Positions 1 to 12,600 of a stretch of DNA of 19,479 nucleotides are shown here, piece after piece. Within the stretch, counting starts at the first letter, position 1. Every line of letters starts with the position of its first letter. This DNA is from Phoronis ovalis. Lineage: Eukaryota > Phoronida > Phoronidae. The DNA is taken from the NCBI GenBank assembly GCA_028565635.1, contig JAOXYB010015587.1, forward strand, positions 1 to 19,479, read 5' to 3'. The translations under genes and the position numbers were made by a program. The notes under the pieces were generated by a model. The model did not search any database. It saw only the letters and a list, made by a program, of their open reading frames with translations, and was not told the origin of the DNA.

Positions 1-482
1 TTAGAAGAATTTTATAATAATTGCTTTTGTTGTTCATGTTTTTAATAAGCATCTACTTTTCACCAGCTGTAAACTTCTGTAAACTTCACCAGGGCCAGTC
101 TCTCCTACTGGCAGCATTCTTGGCTGGGGGTACACTCTCGGAGTTGTTCACAACTCACCGAATGTCTAGTTTTTTTTAAAAACTCATTTAAATACACTAG
201 GCTGATCCATATATAAACCGGCATTCCACTGTTCCAACCAAGAAAAACTAAAGATTTTTTCCCTTTTTAGTTACTAAGATGAAATCCATTCGTATGCCAA
301 ATTTTAAGTCTATTAGTTCAGTCATTTTGCTTGGTAATTAATTAACTAGTTAATGCCTGATTAGTATATAGGGATATTGTAAATATTGTAACAAACTGAC
401 AAGCTGCCAGCATACTTTTGAGTTATGTGCTAAAAATAAAACTAAGACTCCAATACAATATAGTTGTTATTTTGGAATTCAG
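1..482. other. Upstream intron sequence
   Basis: AT-rich non-coding sequence ending in the acceptor at 481-482 that opens the first recognised exon. It contains a small trypsin-like remnant (listed separately) and a perfect tandem duplication of a 10-base word, tgtaaacttc, at 68-77 and 78-87. The word tcaccag flanks that duplication on both sides. No promoter or start exon was recognised; earlier exons of the gene must lie outside the window. Confidence 0.6.
93..166 (+). pseudogene. Trypsin-domain exon remnant
   Basis: In one frame this stretch reads SPTGSILGWGYTLGVVHNSPN, then Val and a TAG stop at 167-169. The GWG-T and SPN-V spacing is that of the S1 protease segment just before the Leu-Gln-Glu strand. 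An acceptor-like cttcaccag precedes it, but there is no good donor, no following exon with GDSGGP, and a stop in frame upstream at 80-82. The usual Cys136 position is Gly. It spans a point where this gene's own protease has an intron (14536/15187), so it is not simply a copy of exon 14. It is either a decayed exon of a neighbouring or duplicated protease or, less likely, a real exon with unusual splicing. Confidence 0.5.
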
Positions 483-619
483 CTGATGTCCCACTTGGCG
501 ATGCATGTAATGGAGGTGTGAATTTACTATCACCAGGAGTTATTCAAACGCCAAATTATCCTGGCAATTATGATAGTGATGGAAATTGTTATTGGTACCT
601 TATTGCTCCCTTTCAGCAG
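483..619 (+). CDS. Exon 1: N-terminal half of CUB domain
   Basis: The acceptor AG at 481-482 opens the exon with two bases completing a split codon. The peptide reads [18 protein letters not shown], then the CUB hallmark [20 protein letters not shown]. These supply the first CUB disulfide pair (the Cys of ACNGG and of GNCYW) and the N-Y-P-x-x-Y turn. The exon ends in CAG before gtaata, phase 0. CUB domains are Ca2+-dependent protein-interaction modules of secreted and surface proteins. The phase-1 start means at least one upstream exon exists outside the window. Confidence 0.88.
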
Positions 620-3600
620 GTAATATATTTTACGTTACTGTACCTTTCTTCAAGTTGCTTTTGACATTAATTTTATTTGATCGTATAATAATTATTTTGT
701 TTTTTGCCTCACAACAGAGAATCTGATATTAGTGTTCCTCAAAGTTAATAGCTAATTAAACTGTAGTCTAATGAATGGTGCAGCTCCAGCAGGAACTTGG
801 AGTAGCAAAGCTAGCTTTAGTAGATCATGGTATTTTGACCTTTGGTGTAAATAACCAACCTGATGAAATTATTCAGAAACAAGTGCAATTCTTTTTCCTT
901 TCATCCTTTATGTACCTTTATATGTTTGCAGCTCACTGTAATTTTATTACACTATTGTATTTTATTCACAGAACATAATCCTTTCATTTGAAACATTTGA
1001 TACGGAGAATGGTTTTGATTTTGTGTATGTTTATGACGGAACCTCAACACTGTCTACTCAGTTAATCCTCCATAGTGGATCCAGTTTACCGGTACCTTCA
1101 GATGTAGAATCTACTGGCAATGCCATATTTGTTTACTTCCATTCTGATGGCTCAGTAACTAGAACAGGATTTCGAGCCTCCTTTGACTTCTCATCTTGTA
1201 AGTTGCTGAGGTCTGCATATTTTTTTATGAACCATGTGTTACACGTGTAGTGTAAAGTATGAAAAATAGATGCTGTCTTGTAATATTATCATAAAAACAG
1301 ATCCTAATCAAACTAAATCTCCAGTTTTTTAAAATGATTATACAAATGGCAGATATTCTAAGAACGACTGCAGCAGTATTTATTTTAAAAAATCATTAAT
1401 AATGCATAAAGTCAGTGTTTTTGAATGATAAATTTCCTAGTTTTTGTAGATGACAAATAAATGTACAGTAAATTTATACCTCAAACATTAACAATTTAAG
1501 TTAACCTGATTTTGGCAAACATGAGCTCTCCATTTTTTAAATGGAATTGTTGTTTTTTTACAGGATCATAAACAAGCTAAAGCTCCATTGATTTAATTTT
1601 CAAATTGCCTATATTCTAATAAAATAATGCATTTTTAAAAAATTATTTTTGAAAAATGCAAAAAATCACAGTTTTTGAAGGATAATTGCAAATGACTAAT
1701 GAAATGTAATTATTTGATAGCATTCACGATTTTAGTTCTCCTGCTTTTTTATCAAACATTTTTTATAAAGAAATACATACTTTTGTACCCCTATCAATAG
1801 TAGTTCAGTAATATTCAAACTATAAGTACTGAATGCTGATTTCGCACATGGTTCATTATTTCTTAATATTTATTTTTAGATTGTGATTACCAATGTGGTT
1901 CTGGAGAGTGTTATCGTCGACGACTACATTGCAATGGTGTACAAAATTGCCTGGATGGAAGTGATGAACTAAATTGCCGTAAGTATAATTAGATTACAGT
2001 CTCATGTAAGAAATCACACAAATGTTTATTAAAGGAATTGTTATATAATATGTTAAACTAGGGAGCCAAAAATCTTTAGAAGGTAGAATAATATAGTTAG
2101 GTACTAGAAACCAGTATATTTGTATATGTACAACAGAGGACTACTTGTCTTAATTAGCAGCAAGGTTTCTTACATTTTATTTTATTCAGAAAATCAATTT
2201 TAGTTCTTTTAAGTAACATCTTTTGTTTGTGTACATGTATGTTGATGAGTAACCTTGTTTTTCCAAGAATTTGCTGGTTAGACAAATTATTTTGTAGACC
2301 TTCTTTTCAAATGCATTTTATAAGTAAAAATTGAATGGGAATTATTTGTCTTTTTCATTATTTAAATTTCATGTTGCAGCCCCTGTCTGTCCATTTGAGT
2401 CGGGCACTTTGTGTTCATATCAAACTGACTTAAGCCAATACAAATGGCAAGTACACAGTTTTTCAACTCCCAGTTCTTCTACGGGGCCAAGCTATGCTTA
2501 TGCTGGTAAGTACTCTGTACCAGATATATAATGTACATTGTCTTTTGCTAAGGTTGTACACAAAACCTGATAAAAAGTTGTGGTCATTGGTTGTAGATGA
2601 ATAATGTAAGTAGTTATGTAAGAAATATATGTTTTTAAGAAACACTTTTGCCTTATAATGTATGTAGAAACTTTTCTACAGCTAATCTAGAAAAAAATAA
2701 CACTTCTATTAATTTGCTAAAAGCAGGTGTCGAGTGATTTTGACTGCGAATGAAAGTTCTGGACCTGACTCTGAGAGTTTAGTATAACTTGTTATGAAAT
2801 TAAAATATATTTCTTACTTCATTGGAATGTTTGGTTACAGGTACCAGCTATGCATATGCAGAGGCAGACAATGCTAACTATACTGGTCAGAGTGCAAATC
2901 TGTACAGTCCAAAGACAACTTTCAACTCAAGTAGATGTTTGTCATTTTGGTATTACATGTATGGTGGTGATATAGGTATGACATATTATATAATTTTATA
3001 TTAAGATTTCGTGTAATCAACGTATAGTTAAAACTTATGTTCTTTACCAGAATTTCCCACATATGTTAGATACTGCACAAAATGTTCATGGGATTCTATA
3101 CAGTTTACAAAACTTCCACACCATAATATTTAGAGAAACTAATACTAATCTTTTAATTTTGTTTGTAGGGACACTGAGCATGTACTTACAGTACCAGTCC
3201 AATAACTTTTCTAACCGTGTTTGGACTCGATCAAGGGAACAGGGACAAATCTGGAGACAAGGGTTAGTCAGCCTGCCTGCTGGATCTTACCAGTGGAAAT
3301 TTGAAGCAATAAAAGGATTAGGGTATCGAGGAGATATTGCTATTGATGAAATTTCTATATCGAATGGAAGCTGTAATACCCCAACTAGTAAGTGCAAGTT
3401 TATTTCAATGGCTTATAAGAGTCAGTACAGCAAATCATAACATGTAAGTATATCTGAGAAGAAATACATTGCGAGACATATATGACATACATGTGCTTTA
3501 GAATTTTTTACTTAAGAACATCATTCATTTGATAAAAATATTTCAATATAAATTTTCAATTTGAAAAACATGGTTCAATCAGCAGTTTTTTAATGCAGAG

Positions 3601-6600
3601 GAACCCTTTTCTGTTAACTCAAAGCCTTCCTTGGTCATTGTTTGTGTTTCCTATTGATTTTTACATAAGGAAATATTAGTTGGGTATTATAATTTTACCA
3701 TGTCATACGTAACAGAAATGCAAATGAGATTGAACTGCGCATGCATTGTCATTAAACTTCCCTTTGTTTGGTTGTAAGATGTGTTATTGCCTTCACTCAA
3801 AACTTTGAGTACAAATACATTGGTTTTTGGCTTGAAGAAGCCTTATTTTTTCATTACGACAACACACTAAGCTCATAGAAAAGGTATTGTATTCTTTTAT
3901 ATTACTTTATTTTGAGGTGTAAAAATTGATATTGATTCATTACTACAAACTTGTGAGGCTAGACATACAAGTCTGCAAGACTACATTGCAGCCATATTAG
4001 AAATTTATCTCGGTTTGTCTTAGCAGCTGGAAATTAGAAACCCCTCTTTGACCTTGCAGAGTCATATTACTTTTACTTTGAGATTTAATTTTTGACAACT
4101 CACAACATAAGTTACACCTCAATTGCGGCCATATTAGCATCTATATCCCCGGCATGTTAAATATTAGATACCTTGTCGACCTCAAAGAGGCGACACAAAG
4201 TCATTTGACTGTATGATTGAAGTATATTTCAGAAGAAAAGCTGGTAATAATGTTGCATTTTTATGAATTGCGTTATTTACGTTAGGGGTTGTTTGAAATA
4301 TTATCACGATTTTAAAGTGGCTTTAGGTATTTGAAAAACATCTTTTTTTGTATAAAGGTCAAGGTACTTAGCTAATTCGTGTTGTCAGTTTTTTTTTGAG
4401 TTTACACCATGATGTATTTTAATGGCAAGTTTAAAATTGTTTTCTTTGTATGAAAATCACATTTTTCGCATTTAAAGAAAATCTAAAGGTATTAATACAT
4501 TTTTTATTTTTTGCTATATTTTCTCCTTCACTTGACCCTAATTTAGATATCATTTTTTAGTCTCAACTCTGTACTAAGCGTAATCAGTAGTAAAATTTAT
4601 ATCTCGGCTAAACACAAAATTGCAAAAATTTTATACGATTAGGCGTTATAATGTAAAGTGTGTAAGGAGCTGGGCACCGGACGATGTGAGTAGCTGTTAA
4701 GGAAACATCATCTCAGATCATATGAAGCCCTTTTGACTTATAATATGTGAAGGGAAGACGTTTGCCCATAACATATTGAAAAATAAAAAAATATCTCCAG
4801 TTTCGTTTTAAAAGGTAATAATGAAATAGCGGGTTGTATAGACATTTAATTTTAGAATAACGGCTAGTCGTACAGAAGTTTTGCCATTTTGTGCTTCAAT
4901 GAGGTGTAAATCCTGATGTTTAACATAGGCTCAAGTGAAGGAGAAAAACATCAAAAAATGAAAAAATGTATGCCTCCACATTTTTATATCATACAGTCGC
5001 AAAAATGCAACATTTAGACTTTTTTTACCAAATTTTCTTGCGGAAACCAACTTTTAAAATAACTTATAACTTGTTGACTCAAGAATTAAGTACTACCCAC
5101 GCTTTTGAGGTGGCCATATATATATAGACTTCATGGAAGTTACACAATGTTACACAATGTCCAACAAACTGTATCACCGTTTTTACCTGTGAGTGTGTAT
5201 GCTCAGCATACACAAAAATAATCTTGCCTATATCTAATCCAACATTCGTGGACACTCAGGGTTCCATTATGTAGTATCGATAAGTCAAGGTACACTTCTG
5301 TTTACATGATTGTACCTGAGGTACATTAGCACCTTAGCACCCTCCAATTTACAAATAAGTCTTTCAGTTGGGCCTTTATAAGTGGTAACTGAATCTATGT
5401 GCTGGACAAACAGTGCTGCGATGAACAATCACTTGAGGAATGTTATTTTTCTGATACTAGTCCAACTCAGACTATACATCTTAGTTGACACAAGTTTTGA
5501 AGATTGTTTAAGTATTATGACTTCACCATTAATTATTACACACATCAACAGAATACAAACAACAACAGTTATTTATACTCGAGCTTTCAACACTGACGCA
5601 CGCATGAACAGTTCCAGCTCATTTAAATTTTGTTACCGATATGACATGCTACAATTATAACTTCCAGGTAAAGTTTCATTTAATTTTAAATTTCCTTAAT
5701 GATTACAGTAGTGATAAAGGACATACATATATGTAATCAAATAATTTTTCTCTGTTTTAGATTGTACAAATTATAATGACTTTAGATGCAACACTGGAGA
5801 ATGCATAAGTAATAGTTTAAGATGTGATCAAAATTTTAATTGTCCTAATGGAGATGATGAAGGAAACTGTCGTATGTATTCATTTTTAATATGTTTTATT
5901 TAAGAATTCGGGATCCACTTATTACTCTAAGTTGTTTGGTCATTGAGAACTTTCACATCATTCTGTTGCTGGCACATATAACTGCCTGTTTTTTTAATGG
6001 AACATTTAATATGTAATATTTTGGATTGTAGGTTTTTTTTATTTGCTTTTCTCTTAGTATATAATATTAACTATTTTATTGTATGAAGTAAATTTTTAGG
6101 TATTGTACTTTCAATATCTGGCTAGTCGTTTTACCCTATCTTTGTGTAGTACATTTTTGAAGGAGAAAAGGCATAAGTTTTATCCTTTTTAAGTAGAAAC
6201 ACCTTTTTGTGAACTGGGATTGTGAAACACAATGGTTTCCCCCAGGTTATCTGCCATATATTTCTCTCATATTTCAGCTTGTCCTAATGGTAAAATCCAT
6301 TGTGCTGATGGCATAACATGTATTGTATCAGAATGGATTTGTGATGGGCAACCAGATTGCAGTAATGGAACAGATGAAATAGGATGCTGTAAGTTGTATT
6401 AGTAATGAGTATGTAAACAGAACATGTGTTAAATAACAAGTAACTTATGGCAGCATAAATATATTCCTTTGATGTCATATCTATTCAGTGAAAAGTATTT
6501 CAAATATACAGTATGACATAGAATTAAATGGGTATTTTCAAATTTTATTTTCAACAGTGAATCTTTACATTTTTTTGTCTATTTCAATTTTTCAGTGATA

Positions 6601-9600
6601 CATTTAATAGATTTCTTTGGTTATTCCTTTATTTACTATAACAGCCCTATTTCGACCCAGCATGGAATTCACATACTTTTCCAAAGACAATGGCTTTAAA
6701 TGCTTCCAAGCATTAATTGTTTTTAAACAATTTAAAAGAATCTTTTGAGGTGTCAACCTCAGTGAGATTTTAATATGTGCTGATTCCTGGTCAATCCTGT
6801 ATTGGTATAACATGTGATAGACTATCATGACACGAATTCTGGGTTTGGGTGCTGATCGACATGTGTCTTGCAAAAATGTAAATGTACCTTAATTTTCCAC
6901 TATTTTATTGTAGTCCCATGATTTAATGTAAAATGATTAAGCAATGGTTTCACACCTTTTCCTAATATTTTCTCCACTTAATATTTAGCAGTCACTATTT
7001 TGTGTTTTATGCATGAAGTGCAGATGAGACATTTCCCCCCGTGCAGACTGACATGATATAATCTTCTAACTGTATCAGTTTCATTGATGATTTTGGAATA
7101 TAAAATAAAGTTTTTTAAGTCTAATCACTAATACTACATAAGACTTCGTGAATTGTAAAAACATACCCTGTGGTAAATGCAGGGGCTGAACAAATGGAGC
7201 ATATTGAGTAGCATAAGTGACTTTGAATTCTGTATAACCTCTAGTAAATACCCACCATATCAAATATAGAACCCTACATGTGTCTCTAGTGTCCAGCGCG
7301 CGCTTTCTAGATCATTGACCTGTTTATAAGCATAAGTTTTATTGTTTAGTCAAAATATATATAATCAAATGGAAAATGGAAAAATTTTGTTAAAATACCT
7401 GCATTATCTAGAAAAGCATCAAAGAATGCAGATATTCTGCAGAATCTTTCTGTATTGTAATTGCAACTATATGTGTCAAATTATGTGATTTTGACTGAAA
7501 TGTAGGCACAGAAACTGTTATCAATATTGTATAACTGCGATGCTGGTGGTCTTGCCAAGTTCATTCAAATAGTCATTGCAGCAACTACACACATAACCTG
7601 CATTTATTATGTACCTGGTAAGAAGCAATATGTACATGTAAAGCATAGCATGTCACTGTTATATTCCGGTGCATGATTAACTTAAGAGTACAAATGTGTA
7701 TAACCAAAACCTCTGATATAAATGTGAGATGTGACCATACTTCTTTTACTTGTAGCAAACTGTAGTACAGGCCAATTTGTGTGCCAAGACTATTCCTGTG
7801 TGAGTGCCTCTGCTAGATGTGATGGGGCAAAAGACTGTCCAGATGATTCAGACGAACACAATTGTGGTACTTTATCATACACTTATTATATGATTTATAA
7901 GGGTACTTGTTTAATGGATCATTTCTTGACACACTAATACGTGCACACATACACGCACAGCTATGTTGCATCTTATTGGATCTCTATGAATAACAAGTAA
8001 ATATTAAACCTTTTTAGTTCATACTTACTTGGTTTTAACCAATCAGCTTTCAGTATTTCCATGCAATATATTATCGTATTGCACGGCATGAAGCAGGACG
8101 CGAAGAGAATATTGTACACGCTGGGATCATATTGTAAGCTCTGGAAACGAGGCCGTGCAATATTTTATCATATTGTACGGGCAATTTTGTATGCAGCCAC
8201 GTGGCAAGGAAAAATGGGCGGATTTTAGTCCCCTGTTGACTTTTTACCTTAGAAAGAATACATCGTTTTACATAATAAAGCAACACAATGTCCTCTATAT
8301 GTACTAAAAACCTATTTAACACTGAAAAGTACACCTTTTTGAAGGTCGCGGGGAAAAATCCTTCATCTAAAATCCACGAGATATCCTACTTTTTTCACGA
8401 GCGACGCGGAATATTTAAAGCGTAATACGAAGACGGTTCCATATCAATTGCTTTTACCAGACGATAAAATGGAACCTGAACAAGTTGTTTCGCGGTTTGC
8501 ATCTTTGTCAAATATTCAATTCTTCGATTTAATTTTCAATAAGGCCTCTAGCAGCACAAGGAAGAGTATAAAATATTCTACAGACGTTTTCCTTGCTTAT
8601 CTTGCTTACCAAAATGCATCTGAAATTGCGGGAAATTGAAAATGTATTCATTTTTGCCGCACTATGCAATATGGTCCTCGCGCACAGAACCAGTTAATAG
8701 CTAGCAATCATTCGCAGATTTACAAAGAAAAAACAATTTTTTCAAACTTTTCAAGGCTTTACATACTTGAAATTGCGTTTTTAAAGTATGAACTAAAACA
8801 AATATTTGTCGGGTAACTGAACAATATGGCGAAATAGTGTTCGAAAAAACGTTTATTGGTCGAGGCCGCAGTAATTTAATTGTTTTTTATCAATATACAA
8901 TTATAATATAAAATTAATTGCATTTTGTATCTGTTTTGCAGTTCGCTATCCAAAAGAACATAATTCAATGCTGGAAGTCAATTATCAGGGTCAGTGGTTG
9001 CCAGTTTGCTTTGGTAATAGTTGGACAGATGATCATGGAAATTTAACTTGTAAATCACTTGGTCTAGGGTATGTGTAATGTTTGTTAAATTTATTATCAT
9101 GTTAATTAGCTCCACTAATCATCCATTTCTTCGTTACTGCTGCAGTTTGGCAGTAATTTATAGTTCGAAAATGTCAAGTTTGGTCATCTCTTGGACAGAA
9201 ATCTTCTCAGCATCTCCTTGCTAACAGTCGTCTGATGATGGAAAAAGAAAATTATTTCTGCACCTCTGCCAGAGGCTTATGCTAAAATGTTGAAAACTTT
9301 TATTTTTGTTCTAAATTTTCTTATAAATGTAATTATATCATTGATAAATGCATTAAATTCAACCATCTTCTTATATGTTATCTTTGGATTCTATACATCA
9401 CTATGTCATCAAGTTCATCAAACCTCGCTAAATGAAAACCTAAATCTCCAGTTTCTACAGCAGCAAAGTTATGCCTTGAACTGTGTAATCAAATACTCCC
9501 TCCTACCAAAACTTATCAGCATGGCTTCATTCCTGCTGTGAACTATCAGTGGACTAAACTGATATGTAAGAAATGCCCACCTTGGGGTGTTGGACAGGTT

Positions 9601-12600
9601 CAAATCTGCTGTCAACAGATTCATTCTCGCTCAAATATGCACAAACAGGAAAAGTCAACAATGCCTACCACCTTCATAACAATATTCATAAAAAAAAGAG
9701 TTCTGTTTACTCAGTTTGGCAATCATATTCTATTTATTTTGACATTGTGTGCACCTTCTCTGGCATAAGGATACCATTGATTGAGCTTGGTATTTAATTG
9801 GGGGCTTAGATATGCTTTAATTATAGTTAATATATTTATATTCAAGATATTAAGGTAGCAAGTACCGTTTGGTATTTATATTCAAACTGTAAACTTCATG
9901 TCGACTTGTGCACTGTTAAATGAAAAGATAACATAGTACAGGTGTGCAATTTTAGAAAGGTGCTAACTGTCACTTGTTTGTGGAATCAGTACATACAGGT
10001 TTATGCATTAAGGGAAGATGGCCTATAATAATATTCCTATTAAAAATTAAAATATTATACTATTTGTTTCAGGTATTTCCAAACTGCTTCATATTATAAC
10101 AATACTGAACTGTACAACTCCTATATAGTTCCCAATGGGAACTTGGTTAAGCCAGATGGATACTTGCATGACCTTATCACCACCAGGTATAACAGCCATG
10201 TTTGGCAACTATGTCAATCTTCTTATGGTAACAAATTGAATATATTATGCTAATTATTATCTTCCTCTTTACATAGTCTCATTTGCTATTCATGGTTGTA
10301 AAATTACATGCTTTATCTGAGTATATTTTATCCAAGTGTAATTAATATGTTGTTTGAAATTGGATACATAAAGATTTATTTTCTAATAAAAATATAGCTA
10401 CTTATTGTCTATTTATATTGCAAAAATATTAATACAGAGTACAGTAGTTATTAGAATTTTAACTCTATTTAAAAGTACATTTTATTTATACTCAAGGCAT
10501 TTCAGTACTTTAGATTTTCCTAAATATCATATGTTGGGACTTCTTTCCATTTTCACCAAACTGAATGCTGTGGTCATCTAATGACCGCAGGATGTATGAA
10601 TTAAAAAAAATAACAAAAACATAATTTGATTGGCTTTTCAAATTGTGCTTTCTTTTTTATGCACATCCATATAGTGGCTGGGCATATAGTCATAGCGAAG
10701 GCGTTGTTGTCGTCGTTGTTGTCATCGTACGTAACACTTTCTTTGTCTCGCGATAACAGCTTCAGTTTTTACCAGATCAGCTTTATATTCGGTACAGGGT
10801 AAATACAGGTCAAAGTGCAGGTCTATTATACTTTTGACCTTGATTACTTCCAATATGGCCGACTGGCGGTCTTGTTTGTTCCCGAGAGGGCACATAACTT
10901 TGCATTTATAGCCGCAAAGACGAAGCGCTACCTTGACGATTTAAAGGTGGCTCTAAGAAGGCCATAGGTTGGTGGGCGTAATAGGCTAGGTGACATTTTA
11001 AAATGACCTTAACAATTAGGTCAAATGCCACAACGATTCTTGGACATTTTTTGTCGTGCATAACAGTTTCTTTGTCTTGCAATAATTGCTTTAGTTTTTA
11101 TACGATTAGCTCCATATTCGGTACAGAATAAGTACAGGTCATAGTACAGGTTATGTTTAATATTGACCCGGATTACTTCCGACTGGCAGCCATGTTTGTT
11201 CCTGAGAGGGCACATAATGTTGTCTATAGCCGTAAATATGCTCTACCTGGACGATTCAAAGGTGGTTCTAGGAAGCCCATAGGTTGGTGGGCATAATAAG
11301 GTAGGTGACATTTTAAAATGACCTTGACAAGTAGGTCAAATGCCGAATTGATTCTTGGACATTTTTGCCGTACGTAACACTTTCTTTGTCTCGCAATAAC
11401 TGCTTTAGTTTTTATCCGATCAGCTCCATATTTGGTACAGAGTAATTACAGGTCAAAGTACAGGTTATATATAATATTGACCCGGATTACTTCCAACATA
11501 GCTGACTGGCGCCCATGTTGGTTTGCGAAATTGCACATCGTAATAACAGCTTCAGTTTTTATCCTGTCAGTTTCATATTTCGCACAGTACATGCTATGTG
11601 TAATTTGGACCTAGATCATTTCCAATATGGCTGACTGGTGGCCATGTTTGTTCCCAAGAGGGCAAGTAACGTTGTGTTTATAGCCGCGAAGATGAAGTGC
11701 TGCTTGAACGATTCAAAGGTGGTTCTAGAAAGACCATAGCTTGGTGGGCGTAATAGGCTAGGTGACATTTAAAATGACACTGACAAGTAGGTCAGTTTCA
11801 TATTTGGCATAGAGTAAGTCCAGGTTGCAATACATGCTATGTGTAATTTTGACCTAGATTACTTCCAATATGGCCGACTGGTGGCCATGTTTGTTCCCGA
11901 GAGTGCACGTTACATTGCGTTTATAGCCGCAAAGACAGTCATACCTGGACGATTCAAAGGTGGTTCTAGAAAGACCATAGTTTGGTGGGCGTAATAGGCT
12001 AGATAACATTTTAAAGTGACCTTGACAAGTAGGTCAAATGCCGTTACGAATCTTCAACATTTTTTGCTGTGCGTAACACTTTCTTTGTCTTGCAATAATT
12101 GCTTCAGTTTTTATCCGATTAGCTCCATATTTTGTACAGAATAAGTACAGGTCAAAGTACAAGTTATATATAATATTGACCCAGATTACTTCCAATATGG
12201 CCGACTGGCAACCATGTTTATTCCTCAAAGGGCACGTTATAATAACAGCTTCAGTTTTTGTCCGATCAGCTTCTTATTTGGTGCAGAGTAAGTACGGGTA
12301 TCAGTACAGGCTATGTGTAATTTTGACATAGATTACTTACAATATGGGCAATTGGTGGCCATGTCTGTTGCCAAGAGGGCACATGACGTTGTATTTATCG
12401 TCCCGAAGATGAAGGTGGCTCTAGGAAAGCCATAGGTTGGTAGGAGTAGTAGGCTAGATGATATCTTAAAATGACCTTAACAAGTAGGTCAAATGCTGGT
12501 ACGAATCTTCGACATTTTTTACCGCGCATAACAGTTTTGTCTCACAATAACTGTGTCAGTTTTTAGCCGATCAGCTCCATATTCAGTACAGAGTAAGTAC

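Larger units (their letters stand above)
3388..5760. other. Intron 6 (large), with inverted repeat and a decayed SRCR exon
   Basis: Phase-1 intron of about 2.4 kb between MAM and LDLa 2. It holds a long imperfect inverted repeat (4498-4968) and a decayed SRCR exon (about 5338-5490), both listed separately. It also holds a short tandem duplication of gttacacaat at 5139-5159. An open frame at 5382-5660 overlaps the SRCR remnant in another frame and is not a gene. The stretch 3440-4440 is AT-rich with no recognised feature beyond short scattered similarities such as two copies of gaggtgtaaa (about 3914 and 4901). Confidence 0.6.
7867..8941. other. Intron 9, with a tyrosine-recombinase-like element
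   Basis: Phase-1 intron between LDLa 4 and the SRCR_2 domain. About 8040-8700 is a distinct block, richer in CG dinucleotides than its surroundings, with repeated hairpins and a short ORF (listed separately). The rest is AT-rich with no recognised feature. Confidence 0.55.

Noticed and set aside
775-978. Open frame in intron 1 as an extra CUB exon
   Set aside because: Exons 1 and 2 join in phase to a normal-length CUB domain; the frame has no CUB motif and no well-placed donor.
5382-5660. Open frame of 92 codons on the plus strand in intron 6
   Set aside because: It shows no motif, and the overlapping frame carries the SRCR remnant; the opening is best explained as the shifted frame of decayed coding sequence.
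6604-6873. Minus-strand frame of 89 codons in intron 8
   Set aside because: No recognised family, no splice or promoter context, and length is compatible with chance in this composition.
9287-9797. Plus-strand frames in intron 10, one with a hydrophobic start
   Set aside because: No motif; exons 10 and 11 complete the SRCR_2 frame without them. The hydrophobic start reflects T-rich codons.
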